This document shows, one piece after another, positions 15,001 through 25,158 of a DNA stretch of 64,000 nucleotides; the first letter of the stretch is position 1, and each line of letters opens with the position of its first letter. The position numbers and the translations under genes are program-made. Below the pieces are notes generated by a model that was given only the letters and a program-made list of their open reading frames with translations, was not told the DNA's origin and did not search any database. The stretch is from Macrotrachela quadricornifera (Eukaryota; Rotifera; Eurotatoria; Philodinida; Philodinidae). The DNA is taken from contig JAJEKB010021795.1 of assembly GCA_022393335.1 (NCBI GenBank), forward strand, positions 103,468-167,467. Direction: 5' to 3'.

Positions 15001-18000
15001 ATCATGTAATGATCCTAGACAAGTCATTTATACATATTTGTTTCGAAGCTCTCTGGAAGGAGTGCAGATGCTGCTGTTCGGTAAAAAGAAAAAGACAATA
15101 GACACCAACCATGAATACAGATAGCAAGAAGTTATAGCGGCTCGGACGTCGCTCGGTAAAACAAGGTCCGCGTCTTCTACGGAGTAACCAGAGCCGAATT
15201 AAAAAAATGGCTACTGGAAAACCAATAAATATGAAGGATGAGAGAATAAGAACAGAAAGACAGCAACTAAAAAAAGTGAAAGACACATTGAGAGTAGGTA
15301 CATGGAACGATCAGACATTATGGGCAATGGGAAAACTAGATTGGAAAGTACGCTTGTCAGGTAAAGGCGAAACATCAATTAGAGATTTCATCTGGTCGAG
15401 AGAAGATAATACGCACGTAAGAGGCATAGGAATGTTGCTAAGCGATAAAGCTAGAAAAACACTCATGAGATACTAACCAATCAATTTACGAATAATCACA
15501 GCCAGGTTCGATGCAACGCCGTAGAAAATCACAGTAATACATATATACGCACTAACATCCACTCTTCAGATGAGAATATCGAAGTGTTCTACAACATCCT
15601 AGAGGATACATTAGCTAACACTCACTAAAAAGATATAAATATCATGACAAGACTGGAATGCAAAAATTGTCAACGATAATACCGATCGGAGATCGGTAAT
15701 GGGAAGATACAGATTCCATGACAGAAATGAGAGAAGTAAACGTCTTCTAGAGTTTGCAGTTACATACAGCATGCACTTAAGTAACACACGATTCAAGCAA
15801 AAACCACAGCGAAAAAGGACCTGAGCGTCATCAGATGACGTACATAAAAACATGATAGACCTGGTACTCATGCAACAATGATACAAATCATCGGTCATCA
15901 ATTGTAGAACATACCAAAGTGCTGATGTTTGTTCAGATCACTCATTAGTACTGTGTAACGCGAGGTTGCAACTCAAGAGAATGTACAATAAGATACGTCA
16001 CAGTGCGGGTATTGACGTGAATCGACTCAGTAACGAGAAAATAAGACAGTAATATAGTAACAACCTGGCAAAAAATATAGAAAAAAATAGAATCAAAAGA
16101 AAATCTAAAAGAACATGCGAGAAAAATAGAGGCTGACATTAAAAGAAGCAGCAGATGCGACAATATCTGCTAGCAAAAACACTAACAGACCTTGGATATC
16201 CGAAGATACATTGAAACTAGCAGACGAAAAACGAAAACTACAACAAACTAAAAATGCTTCCAAAAAGAAATCACAACTATATGAAGACCTCTGCAAGCAA
16301 GTCAAAAAGGTAGAAAGACAAGATAAATAAGATTGGATACAGCAACAATGCAAAGGAATCAAAAAAGATCTCGTGAAAGGAAAAACTAGTCCAGCTTACA
16401 GTCTGATAGAAATACTAAGAAGAAAATTCACACCTAAAACAAGTATAACATGGAATCAGAACGGCAAAGTACTGCAGCAGTTTATACAAAGATCACGGAG
16501 GAGGAGACACCATGACAAGAAACCTTACAAATATTACACCTACGAGTACTGAGGAGCCACAAGACATCTTATATTACGAGGCAGAAGCAGCAATACACAT
16601 GCTAAAAAGGAACAAAACCTCGAGATCTGATGGAATCACAGCTGAGATGATAAACGCGAGAGGAGAACAGCTAGTACGACAAAGGACATCCTACGTTAGC
16701 ACTACTATTTATCACGTATCTAGAGCAAGTAATTGAACACCTGGAAGAAGGCGACTATGGAATAAACATAGGTAAAATAAGAGTAAATAACCTAAGATTT
16801 GCCGACGACATTGACCTGATAGACGAAGACTGTAAGTTCTTACAGGAACAATTCGAGATAACTAGAGCAGCTGTAGAACAAACAGGGATAGTCGTGAACG
16901 TGGTTAAAACAAAAACCACAGTATTTAGTAAAAAAGGTATAAAGCGAATGCCAAATACAGATTGGAGATAAAAACATCGAGAATGTGGATAAATTCAAAT
17001 ATCTAAGGAGTCTAATAACTTAGGACAGCAACTACACTGAAGAAATCAGAAGACGAATAGGGAAAGAAGTTGGAGCAATGCCATTCCTGAAACACATATG
17101 GAACAGTAAGAAGCTAACAATCCGGAATAAGCTCAAGATCCTCAAAACGTGTGTCTCCAGTATACTATTATACGCGTCAGAAACATGGATCCTTAAGGAA
17201 ATCGACAAGAAATGGTTACTGAAGGATACTAAGAATAAAGATATAAAAAAGAAAATACCAAAAGAATAAACCATAGTAGATATGATCAAGAAAAGAAAGC
17301 TAAGGCTATTCGGACATATATGCAGAATGAATGATAATATTTAGACCAATAAAACATAAAATATTTGCAAAAATATACGGAAAGCTCCGAAGAAGCCGCC
17401 CATGTAGAGAATGGCTGGACGATATCAAAGACTAATGTGGACACAGCGGACGGGACCTGTTCTACTTGGCACAAGACCGACACATTTGGAAGAAACTAAT
17501 CCGTACATTGGTTGGACTCAACGGGCGTTAAGCCTACGGAACATCATGAATCCTCGAAATGAGTAAGGCCAAATAAATTCACTTTTCTATGAATGGGAAA
17601 CACATTAAAATTTGCTTTTTACGAAAAATGATCTAAAAAGAGTATTGAAGTGTACAGAGGTAGGATTTTGCATCCAGTCTCCTTGGCCCGCTCTCCCACC
17701 GATCATGATCGATAGATCAGGATATCGTCACAGACTGTAACTGACACGCTAGAGTAATATTACAGATCTTCACATACAGGCTCTCGGAACCATCATGAGG
17801 ATAAGAAATATCGTCTAGAGATCATCAGATATTGTGACAAACAGCTTCAGAATACTATCAGAGATTATGTATAACTCTGATCTAGTTAGAAGATTTATAG
17901 AGTATAGTTTTGTTGAAGTTCCGTGCTCTAAAGTAAGGAATAATGCGAAAGGATACCCATCTATACATAAAAAGACGAATTTTTAGGGAATTAGCAATAA

Positions 18001-21000
18001 TGGATACATTGTGTTTGATATTTTTATCTCGCAGGAATTGAGTGACATAGCTTTCTATACTTCTTTAGATGTCTTTTCATGCGAGAACGTTATGCGTTCC
18101 CCTTCTCAGGAATGGTGAATGTACCTAGCATTCATCTTTGCTGGAAACAGGAAACACCAAATACTCTCGTATAAAAAGATAAGAAGAAAGTTTACTAACA
18201 TCTCTATTCTCTATTTTGGATTAAAATAATATTAAATAGAATAACGAGATTTAAAAAAAACATCATTGTTATCTAAAATATTACTTATAAACTTCTCTAT
18301 GCGTTGGTATATCAATTTCAACCCAATCCAAAAACCATCCTGCACCAGGACGTTGTCCATTATGCCCAATAACAATATGTCGAATCTATTTTAATATAAA
18401 ATTATGATTTTTACATAAAAAAACAAATTTGAAAAACATACTTTTCCAATGTCATCAGATTCAAATGTAAATTGATCAAGTGAATCCCGTTCAAACATAT
18501 TTGATGTACTACTAGATTTACTTAATAGAATTCTATCTGTCGCAAATTTTTCACCAAATAATTGTAAATAAACATCAGCATCAGTACCAGCTTGAAAAAC
18601 ATCACCAGTTTTGATTTTTATATTATATTTTAATTTATTTGAATGTTGTATTCCTGGTTCTATGCTCAATTTACGAACTATTTCTCCATCATCTTCATTA
18701 ACAGCGAACCATCTATATATTTATTTATTTTATTAAATAATTCAAAGTTTTTTACAAACCTATTGAAAATAAATGTAACTGGTTGAGAAAGTTCATCGAG
18801 TGGTCGAATAACAACTTTATCTAAAAACCATCCAGCACCCATTCCTATTATTAATAATTAAATAAATTTATTTATTTATTTATTTAATTATAAAACAAAC
18901 TTGTTCCATCATGACCAATTTGAATTTTTTTTATTTGTTGTAATGAAACAGCTTCAATAATAAAATTATCAACCTAAAAAAAGTAATATTAAATAAATAT
19001 ATAACAATTGAAAACTAAACTTGATTTCTTTCAAATTTATCTTTATTTTTTAATGAATATTCTAATGGACGTCCTGAAATAGAATACATAATTAAATATT
19101 TCATAAAAAGACTTTTTAAAATTTAAATCTAACTTCCAGTATCTCCACATTCTCCATAAATTTTAATAAAAACATTTGCATCAGTTCCAGCACTAGGTTT
19201 ATTTCCAGTATAAACATCAACCATATATTTAACAATAGATAATGGTCTTAATATTCCTGGTCCTTGTGCTGCTAACTCTCTTATTATTTGTTTATCATCT
19301 TCAGTTGTTGATAACCATTTTCCACAATGAAATATATATTGTTTATTTGTTTGAACATTTTGCATTTCAATCTAAACAAATTTTATAGTAAAAAAGAAAA
19401 ACTAAATTTTTTAATGTAATATAATAAAATACTCTATCAAGATGCCATGATGTATAATATCCTTTATTATCATGAGTAACACGTAATTTTAATGGTACTC
19501 CAACGTCAACAAGATCAACTTTAAAATGATCACAATGACCTGATTTTAATGCATCGAAATGTTTTTCTAATTTAATATTTCTTGATTTTCCGTATTGTCC
19601 ATAAAGTACAAGAGTTACTTGAGCATCTGTATCTGCTCCTCTAACATTACTTGTATAAACCAATATATTCCATGTTACAGCTAAATTAAATAAATAGTTA
19701 ATATAACGAATGGGGCAGAATAAATGAATCTGTCAGTATTTTCGCTATAACATCCTTAACTCTCACCAAATCAAACTATTTTTATTTTTTGAGTAATACG
19801 TCCTTTCAAGCTCTACAAAATAGTATTCTTTTTATCAATGTAAATAGTTTCCATCATTTTGGGAAGTACAATAAAGTCGACTAGTCCAACTTGCACAACT
19901 TTCAAAGACAACTAATTTGCGAATTTTCTTCATCGACGATTTTAATTATTGAATCAATGTAATTTTTCACTTGATTTTGTACCAATCAATTGCATTGACA
20001 AGTTCATCTCAAATTGAATGGTGCAAAGAATTCAAATTGGTACTGTTTGGAGGCCAATGGTCTTTGTCAATAAATGATGGAAAGTTGTTTCGACATCATT
20101 GTTATTCTCATCAAAACGGGTTTTGTCGAATTTTCTCTTATAAATATGAGCTATGAAGATTACGTAATCGATAGCAGAGAAATCAGCTCATTCAATCAAA
20201 GGTATGGCAGAGACTGTCACGTTTTTCTGCAGTAAATGAGGTTTCGACCACCTTATAGTGTGATCCATAGTTGGACCGCATAGCCTCAAATGTGCTAACA
20301 GAAGTGAGGTTTCTGCTTTGTTCCTCAGGTGAAAGAATTCGCCATAGTAAACGACCTTAAACAATAAAAAACGACGACAAACTACAGTCGTTTCTATCTC
20401 ATCTGAAACGATAGCCGTAAGGGCTACCATTTTTCACCGCTATCAAGCCGCATTCCGCCGATAGCTAAGAATCTATTGCCTTTTGTCAAAAAAAAATGTT
20501 TTTTTTAGTCTCTATATATATATCAGGTAACTTATTTTAAATGTAATGGTTATTTTAAGTATAACGATTATTTTTAAAAATTAATTATTTTAAACATAAT
20601 GATTTGTTTTTTATTTAGATTGGTCCATCACCAACAGAAATGGTAAGTTATTATAGATAAAATAATTTTTATTTTTGTTTAGGCTGGCTCAACACTATTA
20701 TAAATGGTAAGTTATTTTAAATAAAACAATTATATTTTTGTTTAGGATCGCGATGTTATCGCCAAAAGTGACGATTAGTCGCTGGCGTTTGCCGGATTTT
20801 GATGATATGAGCACTACAGTATAGAATCGTAAATACGATAGTATACTGTAATCGTACATCGTCGGATTTCGTCGTATACAATCATATATGAGCATCGTAA
20901 TGCACGTCCTGAATAGCTATGATAGAGTCGACGAAATGAAAGATACTACTACCTGGTGTAAAAGTTTTTAAAAAAACGACACGTTTTGAATATGAAACGG

Positions 21001-24000
21001 CTGAAAAATGGCAGTGATATGGCTTATGGTTATTCACCGAAAACGATCTGAAGCGGCGCCGTTTCTGTTCCAGCAAAACTATATATACAAATCTGGGTTA
21101 ACGGATTACGGTGAAAAACGGCATCCGTTCATAGCTGTTTCCTTCACGAATACAGCCGTTTTTTAGACGTTTCATACCTCATACGGCACCGAAAACGGCG
21201 CTCAGAATCATCGACCTCGGTCTTTTCAATTATTTCTATCACTGATACCACTTCATTATATACCAGGGCTCGAAACGGGCCGCCCGGCCCGATGCCCGGC
21301 CCGACACGTAGTATTGTTTTTTAGGTTTTTTCGAAACTATATACTCATTTTGTTTATCGGAAACCGTCAAAAATATTTTAGAATAGAAATTATATTTAAG
21401 ATTCAGTCCTATGACTCAAAAAATAAATCAGATTTATTTTGAACGATGAAATGATCACGTATTTCGATGCATTTGAAAGTTTATTGGTAAAAATGGTTAC
21501 TTTCATCAATTAAAATTTCTCATTCTAATGATTGGAAATGTCAGTCACTACATTTTTTTTATTGAAATCTTATTCTAGTGAATAAATTTGAAGTACGTGA
21601 AAACTGATGTTTATTCTACTATCAAGATTTTAAGGAATTTTGCTGTTGATAAAGAACTCATGAGTGTGTTTTTTTTTTGTTTTCGAAGTATGTAGAAAGA
21701 ATCACTAGTACAGTAAATCCAAGCAACTCCTCAAAGTAGTTGCATCTCTCGGCTGCACGTGAAGCTTCATCTTCAAAAATTGACATTCATTAAGGAAAAA
21801 GTAACCGTAGGAGCACTACCTCAAAAATAGACCATCATATGAAAGTGTGAGCTTTAAATTTGATTTTTTAAACGTCCTATTTTGATTAAAAAATAAATTT
21901 ACAGAGGCTAGAATATCTTCGGAAGATAAGAAAATCCTTTATAAACTTATTCAAGTTTTTTATGTTAAAATCTTTGTCGAGTGTGACTATGTAGTGAGCT
22001 AGAGCGTGGTAGAAAAATCTTTCAGCCAAACAAATACCTATACATAATGTTCGTAAGTTCATTTTTACACTTTCGATATGAAAGATTCTTCCTTTTTCAT
22101 AAATCATCGTTAACAACTAGCTAGCTCGCTATCTGAATAGAAGAAAAACAAGTGTATATTCAGTCAAAAAGGTGGTTTAGTTTCCACTAGAGGTAGCTTG
22201 ATTAAAAAACTAATACCAAAAAATATCGCATTACGTAAAATGAGTGTTGTGAAGTTTTATAGCCTGACAATATGTTTGTACCTCATTCAAAAAGTAATCA
22301 GTTTTCGTACACAAAACTTTTATTGTGAGTTCGATAATCTTCGCTAGTTACACTTAAAATAATACCGGATATTTTACCGGGCCGGGCCGGGCCATGAAAA
22401 GAGTGGCCCGTTTCGAGCCCTGTTATATACATCGAACTGATTACAACGATTTGTACAAAGAAAAAAAAACAAAATTTTGTATTTTAAATAATGAATCAAT
22501 AAAAAGGAATTTGACTCCTAATGTAAAAGGCAGACATTAAAAGTTCGTTTTTTTCTGCAGGGCGTCTTGTCCTGTCCTGTGAACACCTCTGGCACACATA
22601 ACATGATTGACGATTCTTTCATCCAAGATTATCAAGGATGTGACACTCTTGAAACAGACATTTAGCCAAATCAATACTTTCTCTGGAAGCTGTCGTTTCT
22701 GTTTAATGCCACCTTTTTGATCTGCATCAGTAGAATTGACAGCCTCCACTCGATCGTTCTGAGTATTATAAACATTATCAATGTCAAAATACTTCTCATC
22801 TTCGTTGTAAAGCGATGGTTCGATCACTTTCTTATAGGAACATGGCCTCAGATCGTTTTTTTCGCTATTCGCTGGACATTCGAGCCCAATGACAATTTTT
22901 TGAGCTACTATTCTGCTCTTTCGGTATAAATGATGGTTTACCTTTTGAATATTCTCCTTCGTTCTGATCAAACGCGAAAAGCCTAGTAGACTTGATAATG
23001 TAATAGGACCAAGTTGACGGATTATATGACATCATCTCTTAATTGTTGTTAAATCATGAAAGTTTTTTGTTGAAGTATTACCATTCTGATACTTTGAAAG
23101 TACAATATTTTGAAGATCTTTGCTTCTTATTATTTGAAGCCTTAGATGGACCATGAACTTACGTAACGAGTAAACAGATTCGTAAAACTTGAAACGAGGA
23201 CTTTTCTTTACAAAAAACGATTAGGCTAATCATATGAAAATTGAAAAAGATATTGCCAAAATACTGAGAGATCGGTTTATTCTGCCTCATCTATTATATA
23301 ACAAAAACTATTCTTACCAGGTTGACGAATTTCACGTAATGACACATCTTCATTTAATCTTCGTTCAATACGTTTATCCCCTTCATCTTGAGCTAACCAA
23401 TTATGACATGGAAATGTTTGTTTAATGCCTGTTGTTAAACATTCCACAACAACCTAAAATAAAAATTCTATCAAATATAAATATTATTTCTAAATTTAAA
23501 CAAACTTTATCAAGAAACCATCCAGAAAATCTTCCTGTATTATCATGTCCAATATCTAATGCTGTTAATGGACTAAGATTATTTGTAGTATTAATTTTAA
23601 ATGTATCAATAGATTTTTGTTCAAATTGTCCATTAGTTAAAAAAATTCTGCCTGATGATGAATGTTGATTATACATAACTATATAAACTTGTGCATCTGT
23701 ACCAGCATTTCTTTTATCACCTGTATAAATAGTTACATTATATATTATATCTAAAAGAATAAATAAATAATTGTTTTTTTTTTGTTTTTGGATAATAAAA
23801 ATTTGTTAACCTGTTGATTGTGGTCGTTCGTTATTATAATTAATTGGTTTTCTTGGAGAAGAAGAATGAGATAGTATTATATTATTTTCAGTTTTTGTTA
23901 TCCATTTATTGCATGGAAATTCATAAGTACGATTTTCATTAACATCTTCAATAATAATTCGATCTAAAAGCCAATCTGATGCTAAACCTTTATTATTATG

Positions 24001-24787
24001 TCCAATTAATATTTTATTTATTTCACCAATTGGTAAACAGTCAATTATAAATTCATCTTTTCTATTAAAAGGAAAAAAGAAAAAGAAAATTTATTTTTAA
24101 TTAATATTATATATTAATAATGTTTACTGTCCAGATTCAAAATTATTTTTTTTATTATCAAGTAAAATTGGATCTGTTTCACCTAAATTCCCATAAAGAG
24201 TAATATATACATCAGCATCTGTTCCAGCTCCTCTTTTATCTCCAGTATAAACTATTACTTTATATCGATTATCTATAAATGATAGAATAAATAAATATTT
24301 AAAAAAAAAAAATTAAATAAATTCTCATACATTTTTTTGTTCCACTTGTTTCTTTTTTTAACATAAATTCTCGAGATATTTGACCATCATCTTCATCTTT
24401 TGCTAACCATTTATTACAAATTGCAATATATTTTGTTCGTGGATCATGAAGATCTGTTATAACAATCTAATCAAATAAATATTTATATTTATTTATTTAA
24501 ATAAAAAGAAAATAATATGTATAATACTTGACCGAGAAACCATCCAGCGCTTCGTCCTGTATTATCATGTTCAATACGAATTTTCTGAAGTTCTCCAATA
24601 TAATTTGTATTAACATGAAATGCATCAACTTTATTACGTTCAAATGGATCTTTATTATTAATTGAATTTTTTAAATTTATTTTATCAGTTCGTTTTCCAT
24701 TACTTCCAAATAATGTTATATAAACTTGACTATCTGTACCAGCACCAAATTTATCACCCGTATATACACTTATTTCATATGAGGTCA
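1..24787 (-). CDS. LOXHD1-like: Poly-PLAT protein, LOXHD1-like (26 exons, partial at both ends)
   Basis: Repeated PLAT/LH2 (lipoxygenase homology) beta-sandwich modules. In LOXHD1-type proteins these tether membrane lipid or partner proteins, in vertebrates at hair-cell stereocilia; the role here is unknown. Nine modules are visible, each with the pattern Y-x-I-x-V-Y-T-G-D-K/x-G-A-G-T-D-A-x-V-x-I, a central FERN-x-VD-x-F strand, IGHDN-x-G-x-x-x-W-F-L-D-x-V and FPC-x-x-W-L-x-x-x-E-D-D. I placed 26 exons from acceptor and donor sites; all junction phases agree and the roughly 3.6 kb of joined coding sequence has no stop. No ATG precedes the most 5' exon (24528..24787), which starts in phase 1 after a TTTTTAG acceptor, so 5' exons are missing, unrecognised or lost. 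The 3' end runs off the window at position 1. Five or six introns are inflated by transposons; the others are about 45-100 bp. Confidence 0.9.
639..1032. mobile_element. hAT-type MITE, GC-rich family, copy 1
   Basis: Termini CAGAGATGTCCATCGCGG and, inverted, CATCTCTG. It is flanked by 8-bp target duplications AGATATAG / AGATATGG (7 of 8 identical). The body repeats GCCGCTGCCGCGMCG-like motifs and cannot encode a transposase. It is nested inside the left terminal repeat of the mariner at 513..2713. Confidence 0.85.
1400..2464 (+). pseudogene. Mariner-superfamily transposase, decayed (DD40-41D-like)
   Basis: One frame (about 354 codons) runs from ATG 1400 to TAA 2464, broken by about six in-frame stops. 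Most stops sit where relatives have tryptophan. The first catalytic Asp is in LWTDEAIF. The second is lost: relatives have QQDGAPPHY but this copy reads QQYGAPPHY. The third is in LTRCDFSLW, about 40 residues later, close to rosa-type (DD41D) spacing and unlike the DD34D mariners elsewhere in the window. Not active. Confidence 0.85.
2909..4925 (-). CDS. LOXHD1-like: Poly-PLAT gene, exon cluster 5 (modules 8-9)
   Basis: Exons 4867..4925, 4654..4808, 3319..3423, 3150..3258 and 2909..3084. The first two finish module 8. An in-frame TAA directly after 4654 would end translation if read through, but a GTTTGT donor precedes it and splicing to 3423 restores phase 1, so I treat it as intronic. The last three encode module 9 (GSGTDANVHIIIFG, IGHDNSGFASDWLLERV, FPCGQW). 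The 176-bp exon 2909..3084 is matched in length and sequence by exon 63660..63835 of the second poly-PLAT gene. Confidence 0.88.
4471..4545. repeat. Short foldback hairpin in a poly-PLAT intron
   Basis: CGATAAGTTCAGCT is followed about 40 bp later by AGCTGAATTTGTCG, with TTTCAGAATTGATGAA and its near complement between. This gives a roughly 75-bp stem-loop. No coding content. Confidence 0.6.
5086..6096. mobile_element. Tc1/mariner relic with about 170-bp inverted ends
   Basis: The left arm (5086-5255) and the inverted right arm (5925-6096) share CCCAAAAAATTGATGAA and TGTATTTATG. Between them a frame around 5824-5886 reads RNPDAAPIDYSMSRYLKQQL-like, which matches the third catalytic block of mariner-type transposases. 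The rest of the transposase is lost. A hAT MITE is inserted at 5398..5756. It lies in the intron between exons 4867..4925 and 7577..7651. Confidence 0.6.
5398..5756. mobile_element. hAT-type MITE, GC-rich family, copy 2
   Basis: Perfect 8-bp target duplication CGCCAAAG on both sides. Ends are TAGAGTTGTCTATCGCGG and GATGGACATCTCTG. The body is rich in GCGGCAG motifs. The first base is T rather than C, so the left terminus is slightly degraded. Confidence 0.88.
6200..6340 (+). repeat. Fragment of the 34-bp minisatellite family
   Basis: Phrases such as ACCCATAGGTCCTAA and TATATAGTAGCACCCATAC match the units of the arrays at 10.5-11.3 kb and 60.9-61.3 kb. Only three or four degraded units remain and no leader is visible. 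Confidence 0.55.
6770..7390. repeat. Degenerate motif-rich repeat with a splice-flanked cassette
   Basis: The first part repeats TCGGA/GATTCCGAC-like words; the second (7150-7350) repeats TACGACCGT/ACGATCGTA words. Both word types recur in other repeats here (26.3-26.5 kb and 37.3-37.5 kb; 20.8 kb and 32.0 kb). At 7035-7061 a 26-nt segment lies between TTTATTTTAG and GTAAGTATT. The open frames over 7077-7388 are produced by the repeat. Confidence 0.5.
7577..8136 (-). CDS. LOXHD1-like: Poly-PLAT gene, exon cluster 4 (modules 7-8)
   Basis: Exons 7968..8136, 7811..7909, 7705..7760 and 7577..7651. The first completes module 7; its usual FPC-x-x-W motif is replaced by YWFNSQQWFDK, which loses the cysteine. 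The others begin module 8 (GAGTNANAFLTIYG, FERKQ, IRHDDKG). The last exon ends in phase 0 at GGG before GTAAGAATTT, and the partner exon is 2.65 kb away. Confidence 0.9.
8532..9841 (+). mobile_element. Mariner element (DD34D) in a poly-PLAT intron
   Basis: TA-flanked terminal inverted repeats of about 28 bp, CTTAGGTCTAACCAAAAGTT at the left and the inverted form ending at 9841. At 1310 bp this is the canonical mariner length. It contains one transposase pseudogene on the plus strand, opposite to the host gene. Confidence 0.92.
8722..9775 (+). pseudogene. Mariner transposase, recently dead
   Basis: Starts at ATG 8722. An N-terminal helix-turn-helix region is followed by DDPRSGRP, the WVPHQLT linker and IITDDET (first Asp). 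TAG at 9199 replaces the tryptophan of the family's DETW-I. A +1 frameshift lies near 9305-9320. The second frame then carries LLQDNARPH and LAPCDYW, exactly 34 residues between the two Asp. A further TAA at 9692 replaces one codon before the tail ending at 9775. Catalytic residues are otherwise kept, so decay is recent. Confidence 0.92.
9842..10335. other. Intronic DNA without a recognisable feature
   Basis: AT-rich sequence between the mariner and the minisatellite element, inside the poly-PLAT intron. A short plus-strand open stretch near 10000-10090 is rich in Lys, Arg and Leu, but has no start and no family I recognise. Confidence 0.4.
10336..11270 (+). repeat. Dispersed element: conserved leader plus 34-bp tandem array (copy 1)
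   Basis: The leader TCCTTGACTTTAGTGAGGGTC and the phrase GTCTGTTTGTGTCAAGG are followed by AGCTACTGGCAGGTCCTCAA. Then come diverged 34-bp units built on GGTCCTCAAGTGCTA...CTATA...GGGGTACCCAT. The same leader and array, inverted, occupy 60914-61470. Units drift strongly after about 10620. No coding capacity. Confidence 0.75.
11271..13288. other. Large intron segment, mostly unexplained
   Basis: No exon or transposase is recognisable. From about 12060 to 12310 degenerate CAAGAATCTTGTC-like words recur and produce a spurious Lys/Arg-rich frame. At 12640-12690 a few AAACGGCA words resemble the 0.87-kb repeat family. Confidence 0.4.
13289..14073 (-). CDS. LOXHD1-like: Poly-PLAT gene, exon cluster 3 (modules 6-7)
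   Basis: Exons 13973..14073, 13443..13588 and 13289..13390. The first finishes module 6 (FPCHRWLDKNEDD); the next two carry the first two thirds of module 7 (GAGTDANVFIQLFG, then IGHDSEHFGAAWFLEK). About 385 bp separate the first two exons; that intron contains a small foldback repeat. The following intron is 5.1 kb and holds a mariner and a 34-bp minisatellite. Confidence 0.92.
13735..13868. repeat. Small foldback repeat, with a related copy at about 14500-14620
   Basis: GTGTGAAGTTGCATAGAGCG and, inverted, GCAACTTCACATGGCGGAGC form a stem. The stretch TAGCTAACGCCTATGCTCCA with GTGTGAACCTGCATGGAGCA at 14505-14555 is a related copy. The two copies flank exon 13973..14073 of the poly-PLAT gene. 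MITE-like; no target duplication was identified. Confidence 0.55.
15207..17532 (+). mobile_element. APE-type non-LTR retrotransposon (LINE), decayed
   Basis: Order of recognisable blocks: endonuclease start LRVGTW at about 15290 (relatives: VGTWNVRTL), endonuclease end CSDHSLVLCN at about 15925, linker, reverse-transcriptase entry NKTSRSDGITAEMI at about 16600, the catalytic box LRFADDIDLI at about 16800, and a C-terminal block RPCREWLDDIKD ... AQDRHIWKKLI at 17395-17515. Many stops and frameshifts split it, and the RT domain has lost most of its middle. The 5' boundary is uncertain and may lie nearer 14.6-15.1 kb. It sits opposite in strand to the poly-PLAT gene, in the intron between 14073 and 18285. 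Confidence 0.85.
17533..18284. other. Intronic DNA without a recognisable feature
   Basis: AT-rich intron remainder between the LINE and exon 18285..18385. No repeat, exon or transposase was recognised. Confidence 0.4.
18285..19680 (-). CDS. LOXHD1-like: Poly-PLAT gene, exon cluster 2 (modules 4-6)
   Basis: Exons 19433..19680, 19134..19371, 19021..19073, 18901..18973, 18760..18844, 18442..18712 and 18285..18385. Module 4 has an atypical A-D-T-D-A-Q in place of G-A-G-T-D. Module 5 (SAGTDANVFIKIYG) is split over five exons, the shortest only 53 bp. Module 6 has QAGTDADVYLQLFG and its W-F-L-D-W segment ends this cluster in phase 2. The FPCHRW half of module 6 lies beyond a 4.2-kb intron that holds a LINE. 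Confidence 0.92.
20328..21222 (+). repeat. 0.87-kb dispersed repeat, copy 1 (with splice-flanked 24-nt cassettes)
   Basis: Near-continuous direct similarity to 31598-32444, from CAGGTGAAAGAAT to GGAATCATCGGCCT-like ends. Landmarks are ATTGCCTTTTGTCAAAAAAA, GACGATTAGTCGC, AATACGATAGTATACTGT, ACTACTACCTGGTGTAAAAG and CTGGGTTAACGGATTACGGT. At 20619-20740 two 24-nt segments ending in AATG lie between TTTAG acceptors and GTAAGTTAT donors. No open frame of note and no terminal inverted repeat. It lies in the poly-PLAT intron between 19680 and 23318. Confidence 0.8.
21264..22422. mobile_element. hAT-type element, non-autonomous
   Basis: Perfect 8-bp target duplication TTATATAC at 21256-21263 and 22423-22430. 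Inverted termini CAGGGCTCGAAACGGGCC, followed by CGGCCCG-rich subterminal sequence on both sides. The 1159-bp interior has no recognisable transposase; a 76-codon minus-strand frame at 21886-22116 has no known motif. Confidence 0.9.
22537..22986 (-). pseudogene. Tc1/mariner-superfamily transposase fragment
   Basis: An open 144-codon minus-strand stretch. DEKYFDIDN is followed by KQKRQLPEKVLIWLNVC and TSLIILDERIVNH, the order seen around and after the first catalytic Asp of mariner-like transposases. The rest of the gene is absent. No terminal repeats were found. Confidence 0.65.
23318..24787 (-). CDS. LOXHD1-like: Poly-PLAT gene, exon cluster 1 (modules 1-3)
   Basis: Exons 24528..24787, 24331..24466, 24128..24272, 23811..24061, 23506..23750 and 23318..23453 encode three complete PLAT modules. 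Landmarks are the GAGTDSQVYITLFG, GAGTDADVYITLYG and NAGTDAQVYIVMY strands, each followed by a W-F-L/L-L-D segment and a C-N/H-x-W-L motif. Introns of roughly 50-70 bp separate them. The last exon ends in phase 1 before GTAAGAATAG, and its partner exon lies 3.6 kb away at 19680. Confidence 0.92.
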
Positions 24788-25039
24788 CTAAAAATAATAT
24801 ATTTTTTAAATATTTTGAACATTGAATACTCAATTAGGACATTATCATATTTAGTCAATACTCATATTTTCATCTTTAAGTGTGATAAAGAAAATCAACA
24901 ATTTTTATTATATTAAATATAAGAAAGTCAAGTTCAGTTATTTGAAATTTTTTAGGTAAATATCTCTTTTTTGTTGTTGCTATATATATTGATTATCGTT
25001 TATATTAATTGATTAAAAAATTTTCTTACTATTTAATAG

Positions 25040-25158
25040 ATATTTGTACTAAATCAGATTTATTTGTCGACGATGCGTGTGATGTTGTGCAAAGAAATTT
25101 AGTTTTCTTTGACGAATATATCGTTGTTGAAAGTGAAGATTCAATTTCTTCAATGTAA
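25040..25158 (+). other. Plus-strand exon-like segment, unidentified
   Basis: After TATTTAATAG an open frame of about 38 codons (ICTKSDLFVDDACDVV...) ends at TAA 25156-25158. It has a plausible acidic and hydrophobic composition. No partner exon was found upstream. It may be the last exon of a lost gene or chance. Confidence 0.25.

Noticed and set aside
15002..17483. Minus-strand hydrophobic frames across the LINE
   Set aside because: Antisense shadows of the Lys/Arg-rich LINE coding sequence.
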